A stretch of 64,000 nt of DNA from Bacillus sp. SM2101 (GTDB lineage: Bacteria > Bacillota > Bacilli > Bacillales > SM2101). Each line of letters begins with the position of its first letter. Position 1 is the stretch's first letter. Below the pieces are notes generated by a model. That model did not search any database, had not been told where the DNA came from, and saw only the letters and a list, made by a program, of their open reading frames with translations. The stretch covers positions 1 to 64,000 of the forward strand of contig NZ_JAEUFG010000007.1 in assembly GCF_018588585.1 (NCBI RefSeq), read 5' to 3'. This document shows positions 53,346 to 62,889 of the stretch, piece by piece. Made by a program: the position numbers and the translations under genes.

Positions 53346-54481
53346 TTCAGTTCCTCCTCATTTCCCTGCTTAACTATGTTATTGGGCACTTTCATGATGA
53401 TTGCTGTTCCTTCATTTGAAACGATATCTAGTCTACCATTCACAAACTCAAGTCTTTCTTTCATTCCTAAAAGGCCACTTCCTTTACCTAAATCGTGATC
53501 TATGGCGATGCCAATACCGTTATCACGAACGGTAATAGAAATTTCATTCCATGATTGTTCTATAGATATCTCACATAAAGTAGCGTTACTATGTTTCACT
53601 ACATTTGTTACAGCTTCTTTGACACACATGCTTAGTATATTTTCTAGAAACAATGAAACATTGTTCAATTTGACATCCTCATCTATAATAAATTCAAGTT
53701 GAGCAGCTTTTAAAATTTCTTTTACTCGTACAAATTCCTCTTTCAACCTTATACCACGCATTTGTGATACCATATTTCTTACTTCATTTAAAGCTGTGCG
53801 TGCAGTTTGCTGAACATCCTTCAATTCGCTTTTGGCTTTTTCAGGATCTTTAGCAATTAGCTTTCTTGCTAAATCACTTTTTAAGCCAATTAAAGAAAGT
53901 TTTTGACCTAACGTGTCGTGTAAGTCACGGGCAATTCGTTGTCGTTCCTCTTGTTTAACAAGCTCAGAAATCCTTTTATTAGCATCTTCTAGCTGTTCTT
54001 CAAGTCTACCTTGTTTTTTCCGATTATAAATATTGAACGGTAGAAGGATCACGCTAATCCACACAATGATAATAAAAGGAATTTGTTTTAGAAATAGCTG
54101 TTCTTGAAGAATGACACTAAAGTTAATTAAGCCCGTTGTTATGATTAAATGTATAATGTAAAACGTCATAAAGGTGATACGACTTCTTATATGACCATTA
54201 AAATAGGCAATATAAAATGCAAAATAAATAAATTGAAATAAGATGGTCATTGTTACTGATATTGCTAATAATAATAACGTTAATAAATACATGATCCATC
54301 CTTTGGAGATGAATGCAAATCTATAAGAAACAAGAAATAAAACAGTTAATATAATTCCTATTACAACTTCAAGCTTTGAAGAAGATTGAAAAACAAAATA
54401 GAACGGTAAAATACTAAATACGCTCCATATGTATGGTGAAATGCCCTCACTCTTTTGAAATATCCATAACTTTTTTATCAT
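53342..54481 (-). CDS. desK: Membrane-fluidity sensor kinase DesK
   Basis: 379 residues. Residues 1-150 contain five membrane segments forming the sensor. A coiled linker (about 155-180) leads to the H-box RIARDLHDTLGQKLSLIG with His188, the same position as the phosphorylated His of B. subtilis DesK. The DHp domain continues with LKDVQQTARTALNEVRNMVS. The HATPase domain has ENILSMCVKEAVTNVVKHSN (N-box), ITVRDNGIGI (G1) and GKGSGLLGMKERLEFVNG (G2). It senses membrane thickness and order on cooling and phosphorylates DesR. The desaturase normally next to desKR is absent here. Confidence 0.9.
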   Translation of the reverse strand: MIKKLWIFQKSEGISPYIWSVFSILPFYFVFQSSSKLEVVIGIILTVLFLVSYRFAFISKGWIMYLLTLLLLAISVTMTILFQFIYFAFYIAYFNGHIRSRITFMTFYIIHLIITTGLINFSVILQEQLFLKQIPFIIIVWISVILLPFNIYNRKKQGRLEEQLEDANKRISELVKQEERQRIARDLHDTLGQKLSLIGLKSDLARKLIAKDPEKAKSELKDVQQTARTALNEVRNMVSQMRGIRLKEEFVRVKEILKAAQLEFIIDEDVKLNNVSLFLENILSMCVKEAVTNVVKHSNATLCEISIEQSWNEISITVRDNGIGIAIDHDLGKGSGLLGMKERLEFVNGRLDIVSNEGTAIIMKVPNNIVKQGNEEELK

Positions 54482-54602
54482 TATTATAAACCTCTTTAAT
54501 AAGTTGGTCTTATTTGTTTATTTTATCATGATTTTCCATTCGTTTTTACTATTTTGACTATCAATTCCTTTATATTACTAAATAACTCCTTCAATTATAC
54601 CT

Positions 54603-55139
54603 TTAGTCTTTACTATTTATATATTCTATGACTTCATATACATAGCTATGTAATGGTTTGGATGAATCTACAATTAAACCGTAAGTATCAAATGGCTTTT
54701 TACTATTATTAATAGTTATACTGAAATTCTCTTCAGTAGCTTCACTTAATTGACTTTGCATACGTTTTCGATGCTTTAATCTGCGATTTATTTCTGTAAA
54801 ATCATTGAGATAACACTCTACGTATTTATATTTTGTACCAAACTTTGTACATAGGCGCTGTCCTTTTTCTATCATTTCATTATATAAACATGGGCTATCC
54901 AGTATCACACTATTTTGTTGAGATAAATAATATTCTGCTAATGACCAATCAATATTGTATGAAATCTTACCTGCAATTTTTGGATCTTTTGCAAATTCAA
55001 GAGATTCTATTAATGCGGTTTTCACAATGTCGTGATCTACTACAATTGCACCTGTTCGTTTTGCTAATAGCTTTGCAAGAGATGATTTCCCTGAGCCTGG
55101 AAATCCTGACATTTGAAGAAAATAACACGACGTTTGCAC
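54603..55139 (-). CDS. P-loop kinase-like ATPase (zeta-toxin/AAA_33 type)
   Basis: 178 residues. Walker A is SGFPGSGKSSLAKLLAKRTG at about residues 11-30. VVDHDIVKTALIE holds the substrate-side Asp typical of small-molecule kinases, NSVILDSPCLYNEM is the Walker B-like strand, and NRRLKHRKRM is the lid region with several basic residues. Similar proteins phosphorylate sugars, nucleosides or antibiotics; the substrate is not evident. The start is uncertain: GTG at 55139 overlaps AGGAGG, while the ATG at codon 10 would remove the first strand. No antitoxin-like partner is adjacent, so a zeta toxin is unlikely. Single gene. Confidence 0.72.
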   Translation of the reverse strand: MQTSCYFLQMSGFPGSGKSSLAKLLAKRTGAIVVDHDIVKTALIESLEFAKDPKIAGKISYNIDWSLAEYYLSQQNSVILDSPCLYNEMIEKGQRLCTKFGTKYKYVECYLNDFTEINRRLKHRKRMQSQLSEATEENFSITINNSKKPFDTYGLIVDSSKPLHSYVYEVIEYINSKD

Positions 55140-55241
55140 CTCCTAGAAAACTAATTCTTTATAATCTTATTATGTAAGCAAGTTGCAAGCATGTCCTGTC
55201 GTGCTAGTAGCAACTACTTATTGTTATCACTCATATATACG

Positions 55242-56117
55242 CTAGTTCATATCATTTGATCGGCTCACTTCTTTACGATACATGACAGGACTCATTCCTT
55301 CATGCTGCTTAAAGAGCTTTGAAAAGTACGTGTAATCCTGAATTCCAACTTCCTTACCAATATCCATAACCCTTTTATCTGTCGTCGTTAGTAACTTTTT
55401 CGCTTGAAACAATCGATATTGGGTAAGAAATTGTAAAGGAGTCATCCCAAGTGAACGCTGCATACACCTTGTTATATAATCAGCATGAAAATGAAGGTCA
55501 CGTGCTACATCCTCTAACAAAAAATTCTCCTTATAACGTTCTTTTAAATAGATCACTACTTGCTCTGCTAATTTTTCAGAAGCATCAGGAATACTAAGGG
55601 TTTCTTTTTGAAGATGAAAGATAAAATCTTGAAAATAGAGCTGTTGTTGTATATGGACTTCGGGATTTTGCAATTCATTTAATGAAATGACTTTTTCCAT
55701 TACATTTTCCATATAACTCTGTCTTCGGACAGCACCAAGCCTTGGGAGCTGTAAATGAAAATGAGCTGGTGTGACAAAAGTAGGTTGTCTCTGAATGATA
55801 TGAGACCAGTTTAAGGATCGGCTCTCCTCTAACTGATAAGTCTGCTCTGTTTGAAAATGCATCCATATGTATTCACTTTTCTCTGTACATCCTTGATGTC
55901 CATAATGTTCAATTCCTGGAACTAAAATAATATACTGCCCTTCTTTTATTTCGTATGGAATGTCATCTTCAGTTATATACACAACCCCTTTACAAACGTA
56001 GATTAAATCAAAAACGATAAATGTTCTTTTAAAATGCCTTTGTCCTTTATGAAATATTGCCCTCCCACCTTTAATATACGTAGGAAAAGGTGGGGCTGGT
56101 ATAGTTATTATACTCAT
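55242..56117 (-). CDS. AraC-family transcriptional regulator
   Basis: 291 residues. The N-terminal cupin-like sensor (about 20-110) has VYITEDDIPYEIKEGQYIIL and PGIEHYGHQGC. The C-terminal double HTH (about 190-285) has ENFLLEDVARDLHFHADYIT, RCMQRSLGMTPLQFLTQYRL, DIGKEVGIQDYTYFSKLFKQ and EGMSPVMYRKE. It is divergent from the MATE transporter gene with 125 bases between, where both promoters lie. Regulation of that transporter is the natural guess. AAGGAGAACTTAA precedes the ATG. The ligand is probably a sugar or drug; not shown. Confidence 0.87.
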   Translation of the reverse strand: MSIITIPAPPFPTYIKGGRAIFHKGQRHFKRTFIVFDLIYVCKGVVYITEDDIPYEIKEGQYIILVPGIEHYGHQGCTEKSEYIWMHFQTEQTYQLEESRSLNWSHIIQRQPTFVTPAHFHLQLPRLGAVRRQSYMENVMEKVISLNELQNPEVHIQQQLYFQDFIFHLQKETLSIPDASEKLAEQVVIYLKERYKENFLLEDVARDLHFHADYITRCMQRSLGMTPLQFLTQYRLFQAKKLLTTTDKRVMDIGKEVGIQDYTYFSKLFKQHEGMSPVMYRKEVSRSNDMN

Positions 56118-56242
56118 TTAAGTTCTCCTTAAAAAGTCGTAATACTCCAAAACATATCGGCTCAGTCTATTCATTATTATACAGAAAATAGATACACTAG
56201 GTATAGTTTTTCAAAAGCTATCAAAAGGAGTCTGCATTAATA

Positions 56243-57610
56243 TTGAAAAAATCAAACATTCAACAAAATTTAACATTATTTGCCCTCACATGGCCGATTT
56301 TTATTGAACTGTTACTCCGAATGTTAATGGGAAGCGCTGATACGCTGATGCTTAGTCAATATTCAGATCTGTCAGTTGCCGCAGTGGGAGTATCTAATCA
56401 AATAATATCAATCGTCATTGTCATGTTTAACTTTATTGCAACAGGTACTGCCATTATTATCGCCCAACAACTCGGCTCAAAAGATTTGAAGCGTGCAAAT
56501 GAAACTGCAGTTGTTGCAATTTCAGTAAACTTATTTTTTAGCATCTCTTTAAGTGCTATCCTATTTATATTTAAGAAAGACATTTTATTATTAATGGGGC
56601 TACCAGATGAACTAATGGGTGAAGCCTTAAGTTATTTACAAATCGTTGGTGGTTTTATGTTTCTTGAAGGGCTTCTAATGACGATAGGAGCTATATTACG
56701 CAGCCACGGTTTTACAAAAGACACGATGTATATCACAATGGGAGTAAATCTAATAAATGTAATTGGGAATTATCTTTTTATTTTTGGTGCGTTCGGTGTA
56801 CCTGTATTAGGTGTAAAGGGAGTTGCTATCTCAACAATATTAAGTAGATTTATTGGTTTACTTATCATTATTTATGTTTTATTAAAGCGAACAAATGGTT
56901 CATTACCTTTTCATATTTTCTTTAAGTTCCCAAAACAGCCGATTCGTCAATTACTTAAAATTGGTGTACCGACTGCAGGTGAACATTTATCATATAATAC
57001 CTCTCAAATGCTAATTACATTCTTTATAGCTATGATCGGTACTGATGCGATAACAACTAAGGTATACACACAAAACTTAATGATGTTCATCTTTTTATTC
57101 GCACTCGCAATAGGTCAAGGAACTCAAATTATGATAGGCCACCATGTAGGGGCTAATGAACTTAACAAAGCTTTTCACAGATGCTTGAAGAGCTTAAGAT
57201 TAGCGGTTACTATTTCCTTGTCTGCGGCTTTAATCTTTTTCTTCTCAGGAAAAAACTTGCTGCAGTTATTTACGGATAATGAAGGTATTATATCATTAGG
57301 TAGTCAGTTACTGTTGTTAACAATTATACTTGAACCTGGACGTGCATTTAACTTAGTTGTCATAAATTCGTTAAGAGCAGCTGGAGATGTAAAGTTTCCT
57401 GTGTATATGGGCATTTTATCTATGTGGGGCATAAGCGTACCTTTGGCATATATGTTAGGAATACAAATGGGTATGGGCTTAGTTGGTATTTGGATCGCAT
57501 TTATTGTTGATGAATGGTTTCGTGGTATACTTATGTTAATTCGCTGGCGTTCCAAAATATGGGTTCAAAAAAGCTTTGTAAGTGAAGCCAATGCTCATTC
57601 TACATCATAA
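56243..57610 (+). CDS. MATE-family efflux transporter
   Basis: 455 residues with twelve membrane segments in two halves, opening FALTWPIFIELLLRMLMGSA, with the conserved GSADTLMLSQYSD-type loop after TM1. The second half begins with LLKIGVPTAGEHLSY and has AIGQGTQIMIGHHVGA, a typical MatE motif. It exports organic cations or drugs in exchange for Na+ or H+. The TTG at 56243 lies 12 bases after AAAAGGAG, a wide spacing. It is paired divergently with an AraC regulator. A weak hairpin at 57631..57668 may end the transcript. Substrate unknown. Confidence 0.88.
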   Translation: MKKSNIQQNLTLFALTWPIFIELLLRMLMGSADTLMLSQYSDLSVAAVGVSNQIISIVIVMFNFIATGTAIIIAQQLGSKDLKRANETAVVAISVNLFFSISLSAILFIFKKDILLLMGLPDELMGEALSYLQIVGGFMFLEGLLMTIGAILRSHGFTKDTMYITMGVNLINVIGNYLFIFGAFGVPVLGVKGVAISTILSRFIGLLIIIYVLLKRTNGSLPFHIFFKFPKQPIRQLLKIGVPTAGEHLSYNTSQMLITFFIAMIGTDAITTKVYTQNLMMFIFLFALAIGQGTQIMIGHHVGANELNKAFHRCLKSLRLAVTISLSAALIFFFSGKNLLQLFTDNEGIISLGSQLLLLTIILEPGRAFNLVVINSLRAAGDVKFPVYMGILSMWGISVPLAYMLGIQMGMGLVGIWIAFIVDEWFRGILMLIRWRSKIWVQKSFVSEANAHSTS

Positions 57611-57689
57611 ATTAACTTGATATGTTAATCCTATAAAAGCGCCTTAGTATTTAGCCTATGGTACTTTTTTATTAATGTAGTTTTAGAAG

Positions 57690-57955
57690 GTTCTCATACT
57701 AAAAAATAAAGGTTTCGAGGCATCTATTCTTCGATAACGATGACTTATGTATAATGTGACACCTTTATCTTCTGCAATAGCAACAAGCGTTTTTATTATA
57801 GGATGTTTGCGCATTAATTGTTGCTTTTCGTACTAAGAGCCAAACACGTATACAACTTGAGATCGTGGCATCTTTCCTTTTGTACACCAACGACTAACCA
57901 TGTTAAACCATTTTTTTGTGCTATTTGGACAACATTATCAAACAAAGTATACGAA
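57690..57955 (-). pseudogene. Decayed gene of unknown family
   Basis: On the minus strand one frame reads LFDNVVQIAQKNGLTWLVVG and the next KGKMPRSQVVYVFGS, stop, then MRKHPIIKTLVAIAEDKGVT and LYISHRYRRIDASKP. Protein-like sequence over about 260 bases with at least one frameshift and one stop, no start. Not recognised. Confidence 0.45.
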
Positions 57956-58030
57956 AAGAGCCCTATAATTCAACCTTGATATGAGGATAGATCATTGACA
58001 AAATGACCTTTTAACAAGTACACTTCAATA

Positions 58031-58059
58031 TGTTAACATTATGGTTTTATAAGTTAACA
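58031..58059 (+). promoter_or_regulatory. BirA operator in front of bioY
   Basis: TGTTAAC, 15 bases, GTTAACA: a match to the core of the Bacillus BirA box (TTGTTAACC-N14-16-GGTTAACAA). A TTGACA at 57996 with a weak -10 (TACACT) would place transcription just upstream. Biotin-dependent repression of bioY is expected. Confidence 0.82.
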
Positions 58060-58100
58060 ATTCTTTTGTGTAGAATTAATGGAGGAAGGGAGAATACATC

Positions 58101-58706
58101 ATGGGAAAGAATTCAAGGAAGTTCAGGGTGATTGACGTAACATATGGAGCTGTGTTTGTAGCATTAATGGCAATTGGGGCTAATATTATTTCTTGGCTAC
58201 CTTTCTTAAAAGTTGGGAATGTACCACTCTCAATGCAACCATTTTTTGCTATTTTAGCAGGATTGTTGTTAGGAAGTAGAGTTGGCTCTTTATCAATGGT
58301 CGTTTATGCTCTTGTCGGTATCGCTGGTTTACCAGTGTTTGCCGAATTTAAAAGTGGATTACCAGTTCTCATGTTACCTACAGGTGGATTTATTATTTCA
58401 TATATTTTTGTAGCTTATTTTGCTGGTAAAATTGTCGAGCGCAAAGAGCAGCCGACTTTGTCAACATTTATGATTGCATCATTTGTTGGTATTATACTCG
58501 TTTATATGATTGGTACTAATTATATGTATCTTTCTATAAACACTTGGACTGGTGCAGAAATTGGATACTCAGCTGCATGGAAAACAATGATCTTTTTTGC
58601 GATAAAGGATTTTGTCTTTACGATTATTGCAGCGATGATCGCACCAAGAATTTATCATTTAGTAAATAATACTAAATCGACACCTACTTATAATAAAGCA
58701 ATGTAA
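58101..58706 (+). CDS. bioY: Biotin transporter BioY
   Basis: 201 residues with six membrane segments. Family features are YGAVFVALMAIGANIISWLP near the start, PLSMQPFFAILAGLLLGSR, VYALVGIAGLPVFAEFKSG, LMLPTGGFIISYIFVAYFAG and FFAIKDFVFTIIAAMIAPRI. BioY is the S-component of an ECF transporter, taking up biotin alone or with a shared EcfAAT module encoded elsewhere. GGAGGAAGGGAG precedes the ATG. The BirA box upstream supports the assignment independently. Monocistronic, ending at the hairpin at 58727. Confidence 0.93.
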   Translation: MGKNSRKFRVIDVTYGAVFVALMAIGANIISWLPFLKVGNVPLSMQPFFAILAGLLLGSRVGSLSMVVYALVGIAGLPVFAEFKSGLPVLMLPTGGFIISYIFVAYFAGKIVERKEQPTLSTFMIASFVGIILVYMIGTNYMYLSINTWTGAEIGYSAAWKTMIFFAIKDFVFTIIAAMIAPRIYHLVNNTKSTPTYNKAM

Positions 58707-58726
58707 ACTTTGAAATTTAACAAATT

Positions 58727-58775
58727 GAAACCCTTGATCGAAGGCATGAACACAAACCTTTAGATCAAGGGTTTC
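58727..58775. terminator. Bidirectional terminator after bioY
   Basis: GAAACCCTTGATC and GATCAAGGGTTTC form a perfect 13-bp stem (inner AAGG/CCTT also pairs) between convergent genes. Confidence 0.8.
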
Positions 58776-58823
58776 CCCATTTTACCTTTATTTACATGTA
58801 CAGTGATGTCGTTCAAATGACTA

Positions 58824-59909
58824 TTAACGTGATTCCTGTATACTGATTTTATAAAGCTTAACGGCATGGGAGATAACAACTTTTGCAACAGCATAAGTAG
58901 GGATGGCAAAAATAATACCTAGTATCCCGACTAAATTCCCTGCAGTTAGTATTAAAATGATAATTGTTAACGGGTGTATATTCAATGTCTTTCCCATTAT
59001 TTGTGGTGATATTACATTACCCTCAACTTGTTGTGCAATGAGCATAATAATAGCAACATAAATTGCCATTATAGGATCTTGGAAAAGCGCAACAAGAAAT
59101 GCAGGAATAACAGCTAGATAAGGTCCTAGAAACGGTATCACATTCGTAAACATACCAAAAATAGCTAAGATGATCGAATAATCAAGACCAATAATGAGAT
59201 AGCCTATAAATAGCATCAACCCAACAGAGACACTGACGATTACTTGTCCTTGTACATAGGAAGAAATGGTTTTATCCATATCTTTCAACACTGCAAGAAT
59301 ATTACCACGCTTATTTTCAGGAAAGAATTTAGCGACGCTCGGTTGGAAACGATCTCCATCCTTTAACATATATAACAATATAAAAGGAACGAGGAACAGA
59401 TAAAAGATCGTATTAACGAATCCACCAACAAAGCTAATGATCCCACTAGATATATTTCCGATATTTTCAGTTAGTTTTTGTTCGAAGTCTCCACTGAAGG
59501 ATAAGGCTGCTTCTTGAAAATCAGGGAATAAATCCATGTTTTTTTGTACATACTCGATCCCCTCAAACATCACATTTATCATAGATGGTAAGTTATTCAT
59601 TAGTCTTTCTAGCTGATCATTAATAACAGGAGTTACTAGTTTGTAGAAGATATAAAAGAATAGAATGATTACCAAATAAACGATTATTATCGCTAACCAA
59701 TTTGGAATTCTTCTTTTTTCTAACCACTTAATAAGTGGCCTACATAAATAAAATAAGACCCCAGATATAACGAATGGTAAAAAAATCGTTTTAATTAGTA
59801 CGAAAACCGGGGTAAACACAAATAACGTTTTCTCAAGAAGAAATGCAATTAATAGAATCAAGATGATTCCTATCATTGTTCTAAACCAGCGTTTTTCACT
59901 TAAACTCAT
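58824..59909 (-). CDS. AI-2E family permease
   Basis: About 361 residues with seven or eight membrane segments (PF01594, AI-2E transporter type). Visible are FLPFVISGVLFYLCRPLIKW near the start, the periplasmic helical region LERLMNNLPSMINVMFEG, FLGPYLAVIPAFLVALFQDP and the motif PQIMGKTLNIHPLTIIILIL, then GILGIIFAIPTYAVAKVV. Members include TqsA and Bacillus YtvI/YubA. Some act as Na+(Li+)/H+ antiporters; autoinducer-2 export is shown only for TqsA. I prefer the ATG at 59909 (GAATGAGAGTGAAAAA) to the GTG at 59936. Single gene. Confidence 0.87.
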   Translation of the reverse strand: MSLSEKRWFRTMIGIILILLIAFLLEKTLFVFTPVFVLIKTIFLPFVISGVLFYLCRPLIKWLEKRRIPNWLAIIIVYLVIILFFYIFYKLVTPVINDQLERLMNNLPSMINVMFEGIEYVQKNMDLFPDFQEAALSFSGDFEQKLTENIGNISSGIISFVGGFVNTIFYLFLVPFILLYMLKDGDRFQPSVAKFFPENKRGNILAVLKDMDKTISSYVQGQVIVSVSVGLMLFIGYLIIGLDYSIILAIFGMFTNVIPFLGPYLAVIPAFLVALFQDPIMAIYVAIIMLIAQQVEGNVISPQIMGKTLNIHPLTIIILILTAGNLVGILGIIFAIPTYAVAKVVISHAVKLYKISIQESR

Positions 59910-59936
59910 TTTTTCACTCTCATTCCATAGAATCAC

Positions 59937-60211
59937 TTATTTCATATTCCTATCATTAAGCTTTACCATTATAACTAATCATAAACCGTCGCAGATATAT
60001 TATTGTTAGTCTCATGTATAATATGAAATTTTAAGTTCAACAGATTTAACTCTGGTAACCGCTTAAGGAATATAAAATTCTATGACATATATTTTAACAT
60101 AATTGCCTAAAATTCGTGAAATGAATTGTGAATAAGATTGTAAGTAGGAGTAATATGCCTGTAAAATCATAATTGATATGTAACAAATTTCCTTAAGGCT
60201 CTCTTTACAGC
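59937..60211. other. Non-coding gap
   Basis: AT-rich with no recognised gene or strong hairpin. Confidence 0.4.
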
Positions 60212-62785
60212 TTACCACAATCGTTTTGCATCGTAATAGACTTTACATGTTGAGCAATAGATGGCTGCTTGTCCAATTTTCATTTCCTCATTTAATTTTG
60301 AATGACATTGCTTACATTTTGCATCAATATATTGTAAATATTTAGCTAAAATTTTGTCAGATAATACACGTTTACTATAGCAATGCTTACACTCAAGTAG
60401 AATCTTTCCTTCCTCATCTATAAAACTACTCTGCTGGTGATTGCAAACGTAACAATAGTGCCAAGTTGCAATATACTTCTTCAGTGAAATCGTTGGATGA
60501 TGTAGAAGTATTGTTTCTCTAACTTGCATCTGATTTCGTTTAGCCAATGGGATATTTAAGTATTTTAATAGCAACCGAACTGTTTGTGGCGCGTTCATCT
60601 TTGCTGCAACCTGTATATCTGTTTGAGCGATAGCCCATATGATTCTTTCATCAATAATCACAAACGGCTGTAAAACTCTTTTTTGTACTAAATGGTAGCT
60701 TTGTAGTGGAATTTGTTCAGGTTCTTCAGTAATAATTGTTATGACCAATTTATTAGATAAATCTTTTAACACTGGCCAAAGTTGATTATGATAGTTGTGT
60801 AATTGTGGTACAGAGATCATAATTCTTTTGTTGGCATTTGAAATATCCTTTAATAATATATCATTCACTTCATTATTCCGATACCAAGTTAATTGTTTAC
60901 TACCTCGTTCATCTGTTAATGATGCTACAATGTTGTCGTGGCTCTGTTTGTGATTTTTCTTATGCATATGATTTAACAGTTTACTAATCGCTTTATCTTT
61001 ACCTACCTTGCTCTTAATAAAAGGTTGATCAGCAATTGTTAATAACTTGCCTTTTGCTCTTGTGACAGCTACATTTACTAGTCGTGATGATTGTTTATTA
61101 GTTAACAACTGACCAGCAGTAAGCTGACCATTACTGTCCACAATATCAAATATCATGAAATCTCGTTCAGAGCCTTGGAATTTGTGAATAGTTGCAGCTG
61201 TAATTGTCGTACCTTCTGCTAATTTTGATAATGGCATTCTTTCATTTAGCCAAGTGGATATGATTCGAGCTTGGGCACGATATGGCGTCACGTACCCTAT
61301 GGATTTATGCCCGTTTCGATAGGCAACAAATATATGGTGTAGTGCAAGACAGGCTGTGATTAAGTTAAACCTTGATTCATAGATTTCATCCTTCATAGCA
61401 AAAGCTTGAAAATAGGAGCTATCAATGAAAATCATTGCATCACCCGGATAAGGCTTTTTTCTAGCTATGATTGCTCTCTTTTTAACTGTTAAGTGATCAC
61501 TTACATTGGATTGATACATTTCTACATTAGAAAATGCGGAAATATCAGGATGCATCCTTCTCTGTTTAGTTAACATAAACAAATTCGGGTGTCTTCCCTG
61601 TTGTTCCAAAGTTGTCACAATGTTTGTCTTCCGAAATATATCTTCCTTAAGCCATCTATTTACATACATATTGTCTGAAAGAGCAATAGGAGGTAACTGT
61701 TGAAAATCACCACAAACAACAATTCTCTTACCAAGAGTAGCTGCAAAGGCTATTTGTGGGACATACGCCATACTTGCTTCATCAATCACGATAAGATCAT
61801 AGTTTCTATCAAAAATTTGCTTATCCACTGCCGCTTTCGTTAGCGTTACCCCTATTACTCGTGCTCGCTGGATAACTTCTTTCTCAGCCTCTGTTAATTC
61901 AGAACGATACCCTTCTAGCTCAGTTTGTAATGACGTAACAGATTGTATCGGAACGTGTTGCTTAGCTTCTATTTTCTCTTTTACATAATCTTTTTGTTCA
62001 GTAATCACCATTTTTCGGTCACGTATTTGATGATGGATCTGTTCAGCTATTGTTGAAGACAGTAGACTATCGTGTGCAATGACCTGTTCGTCTCGACTCA
62101 TACCGTATCTAATAATATCACCTGTTTTCCAACGTCCACGTTCAGACAAGAAATTTGTAACAGCAAGCATTACTACATCAAGTGCAGCATTGCTATGTGT
62201 TAAGACGAGGATTTTTTGTCCTTTTACATAATTTTGGACGATAACTCTGGAAAGCGTGAACGTTTTTCCTGTACCAGGTGGTCCCCAAACATAAGTTGTA
62301 TCGTTATATAAACTTCGATTAACAACCTCTTTCAAAGGAGTTTCAGCATGTTGCTGATGATGATTATCAGCCGCATTACCTCTTAACAACTTTGACACTT
62401 GTCTAAGTTTTTGTTGATCGTTTGAAGCTTCATCAAGTCTTGTTAATAAAGCTTCAATTAAACGCCAAGGTTCCGTACTCAATTCTAAATCGCTGACTGT
62501 TTTCCCAATATAAGTAGCTAGTGTGACTATAAGTTGGTTACCTTCAACAGATATAATCTCTCCAAGATAATCTTCTTCGTTGTACTTAATTCTTACTGCT
62601 GCACCTTCTACCAAATAGACATCTGAACTTGTATAAAAAACATAAATATATTCATCTTTATGAGAAGAAATCATCTTTCCATGTCGAATGTGAACACTAG
62701 AGCCACCTTTGTCTTTTAACGTAGATATTTCTGCTTGAAGTGCCTTTTGCCATTGCTCAAAAATCTCATGAATAGTTAATTTCAT
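60212..62785 (-). CDS. SF1 (Upf1-like) helicase with PLD-like region and zinc ribbons
   Basis: 857 residues. An N-terminal beta-barrel-like part (about 20-105) precedes the helicase core. Walker A is WGPPGTGKTFTLSR (residues 167-180). LVLTHSNAALDVVM is motif Ia, LIVIDEASMAYVPQIAFAAT is motif II with GDFQQLPPIALSDN as motif III, and TIHKFQGSERDFMIFDIVDS with LVNVAVTRAKGKLLTIAD are motifs V and VI, all as in DNA2/NAM7/Upf1 helicases. After the core, residues about 650-735 (ISNANKRIMISVPQLH, FVIIDERIIWAI) follow a phospholipase-D-like strand order but lack HxK, so they are probably not catalytic. The end carries two C4 zinc ribbons (CYVC/CKHC and CKQC/CSTC). Probably nucleic-acid remodelling; role unknown. 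Confidence 0.8.
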   Translation of the reverse strand: MKLTIHEIFEQWQKALQAEISTLKDKGGSSVHIRHGKMISSHKDEYIYVFYTSSDVYLVEGAAVRIKYNEEDYLGEIISVEGNQLIVTLATYIGKTVSDLELSTEPWRLIEALLTRLDEASNDQQKLRQVSKLLRGNAADNHHQQHAETPLKEVVNRSLYNDTTYVWGPPGTGKTFTLSRVIVQNYVKGQKILVLTHSNAALDVVMLAVTNFLSERGRWKTGDIIRYGMSRDEQVIAHDSLLSSTIAEQIHHQIRDRKMVITEQKDYVKEKIEAKQHVPIQSVTSLQTELEGYRSELTEAEKEVIQRARVIGVTLTKAAVDKQIFDRNYDLIVIDEASMAYVPQIAFAATLGKRIVVCGDFQQLPPIALSDNMYVNRWLKEDIFRKTNIVTTLEQQGRHPNLFMLTKQRRMHPDISAFSNVEMYQSNVSDHLTVKKRAIIARKKPYPGDAMIFIDSSYFQAFAMKDEIYESRFNLITACLALHHIFVAYRNGHKSIGYVTPYRAQARIISTWLNERMPLSKLAEGTTITAATIHKFQGSERDFMIFDIVDSNGQLTAGQLLTNKQSSRLVNVAVTRAKGKLLTIADQPFIKSKVGKDKAISKLLNHMHKKNHKQSHDNIVASLTDERGSKQLTWYRNNEVNDILLKDISNANKRIMISVPQLHNYHNQLWPVLKDLSNKLVITIITEEPEQIPLQSYHLVQKRVLQPFVIIDERIIWAIAQTDIQVAAKMNAPQTVRLLLKYLNIPLAKRNQMQVRETILLHHPTISLKKYIATWHYCYVCNHQQSSFIDEEGKILLECKHCYSKRVLSDKILAKYLQYIDAKCKQCHSKLNEEMKIGQAAIYCSTCKVYYDAKRLW

Positions 62786-62889
62786 CTCAGTTTCCCTTCT
62801 AATTACGCTTTAATAATTGCAAAAAATAGTATAATATACGAAAATCATAATTATATCAATTAAATCCAACGTGGGAAAGGTGTAAAATA

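Noticed and set aside
54603-55139. Zeta toxin of a toxin-antitoxin system
   Set aside because: The P-loop kinase fold fits, but no epsilon-like antitoxin or other small partner gene is adjacent.
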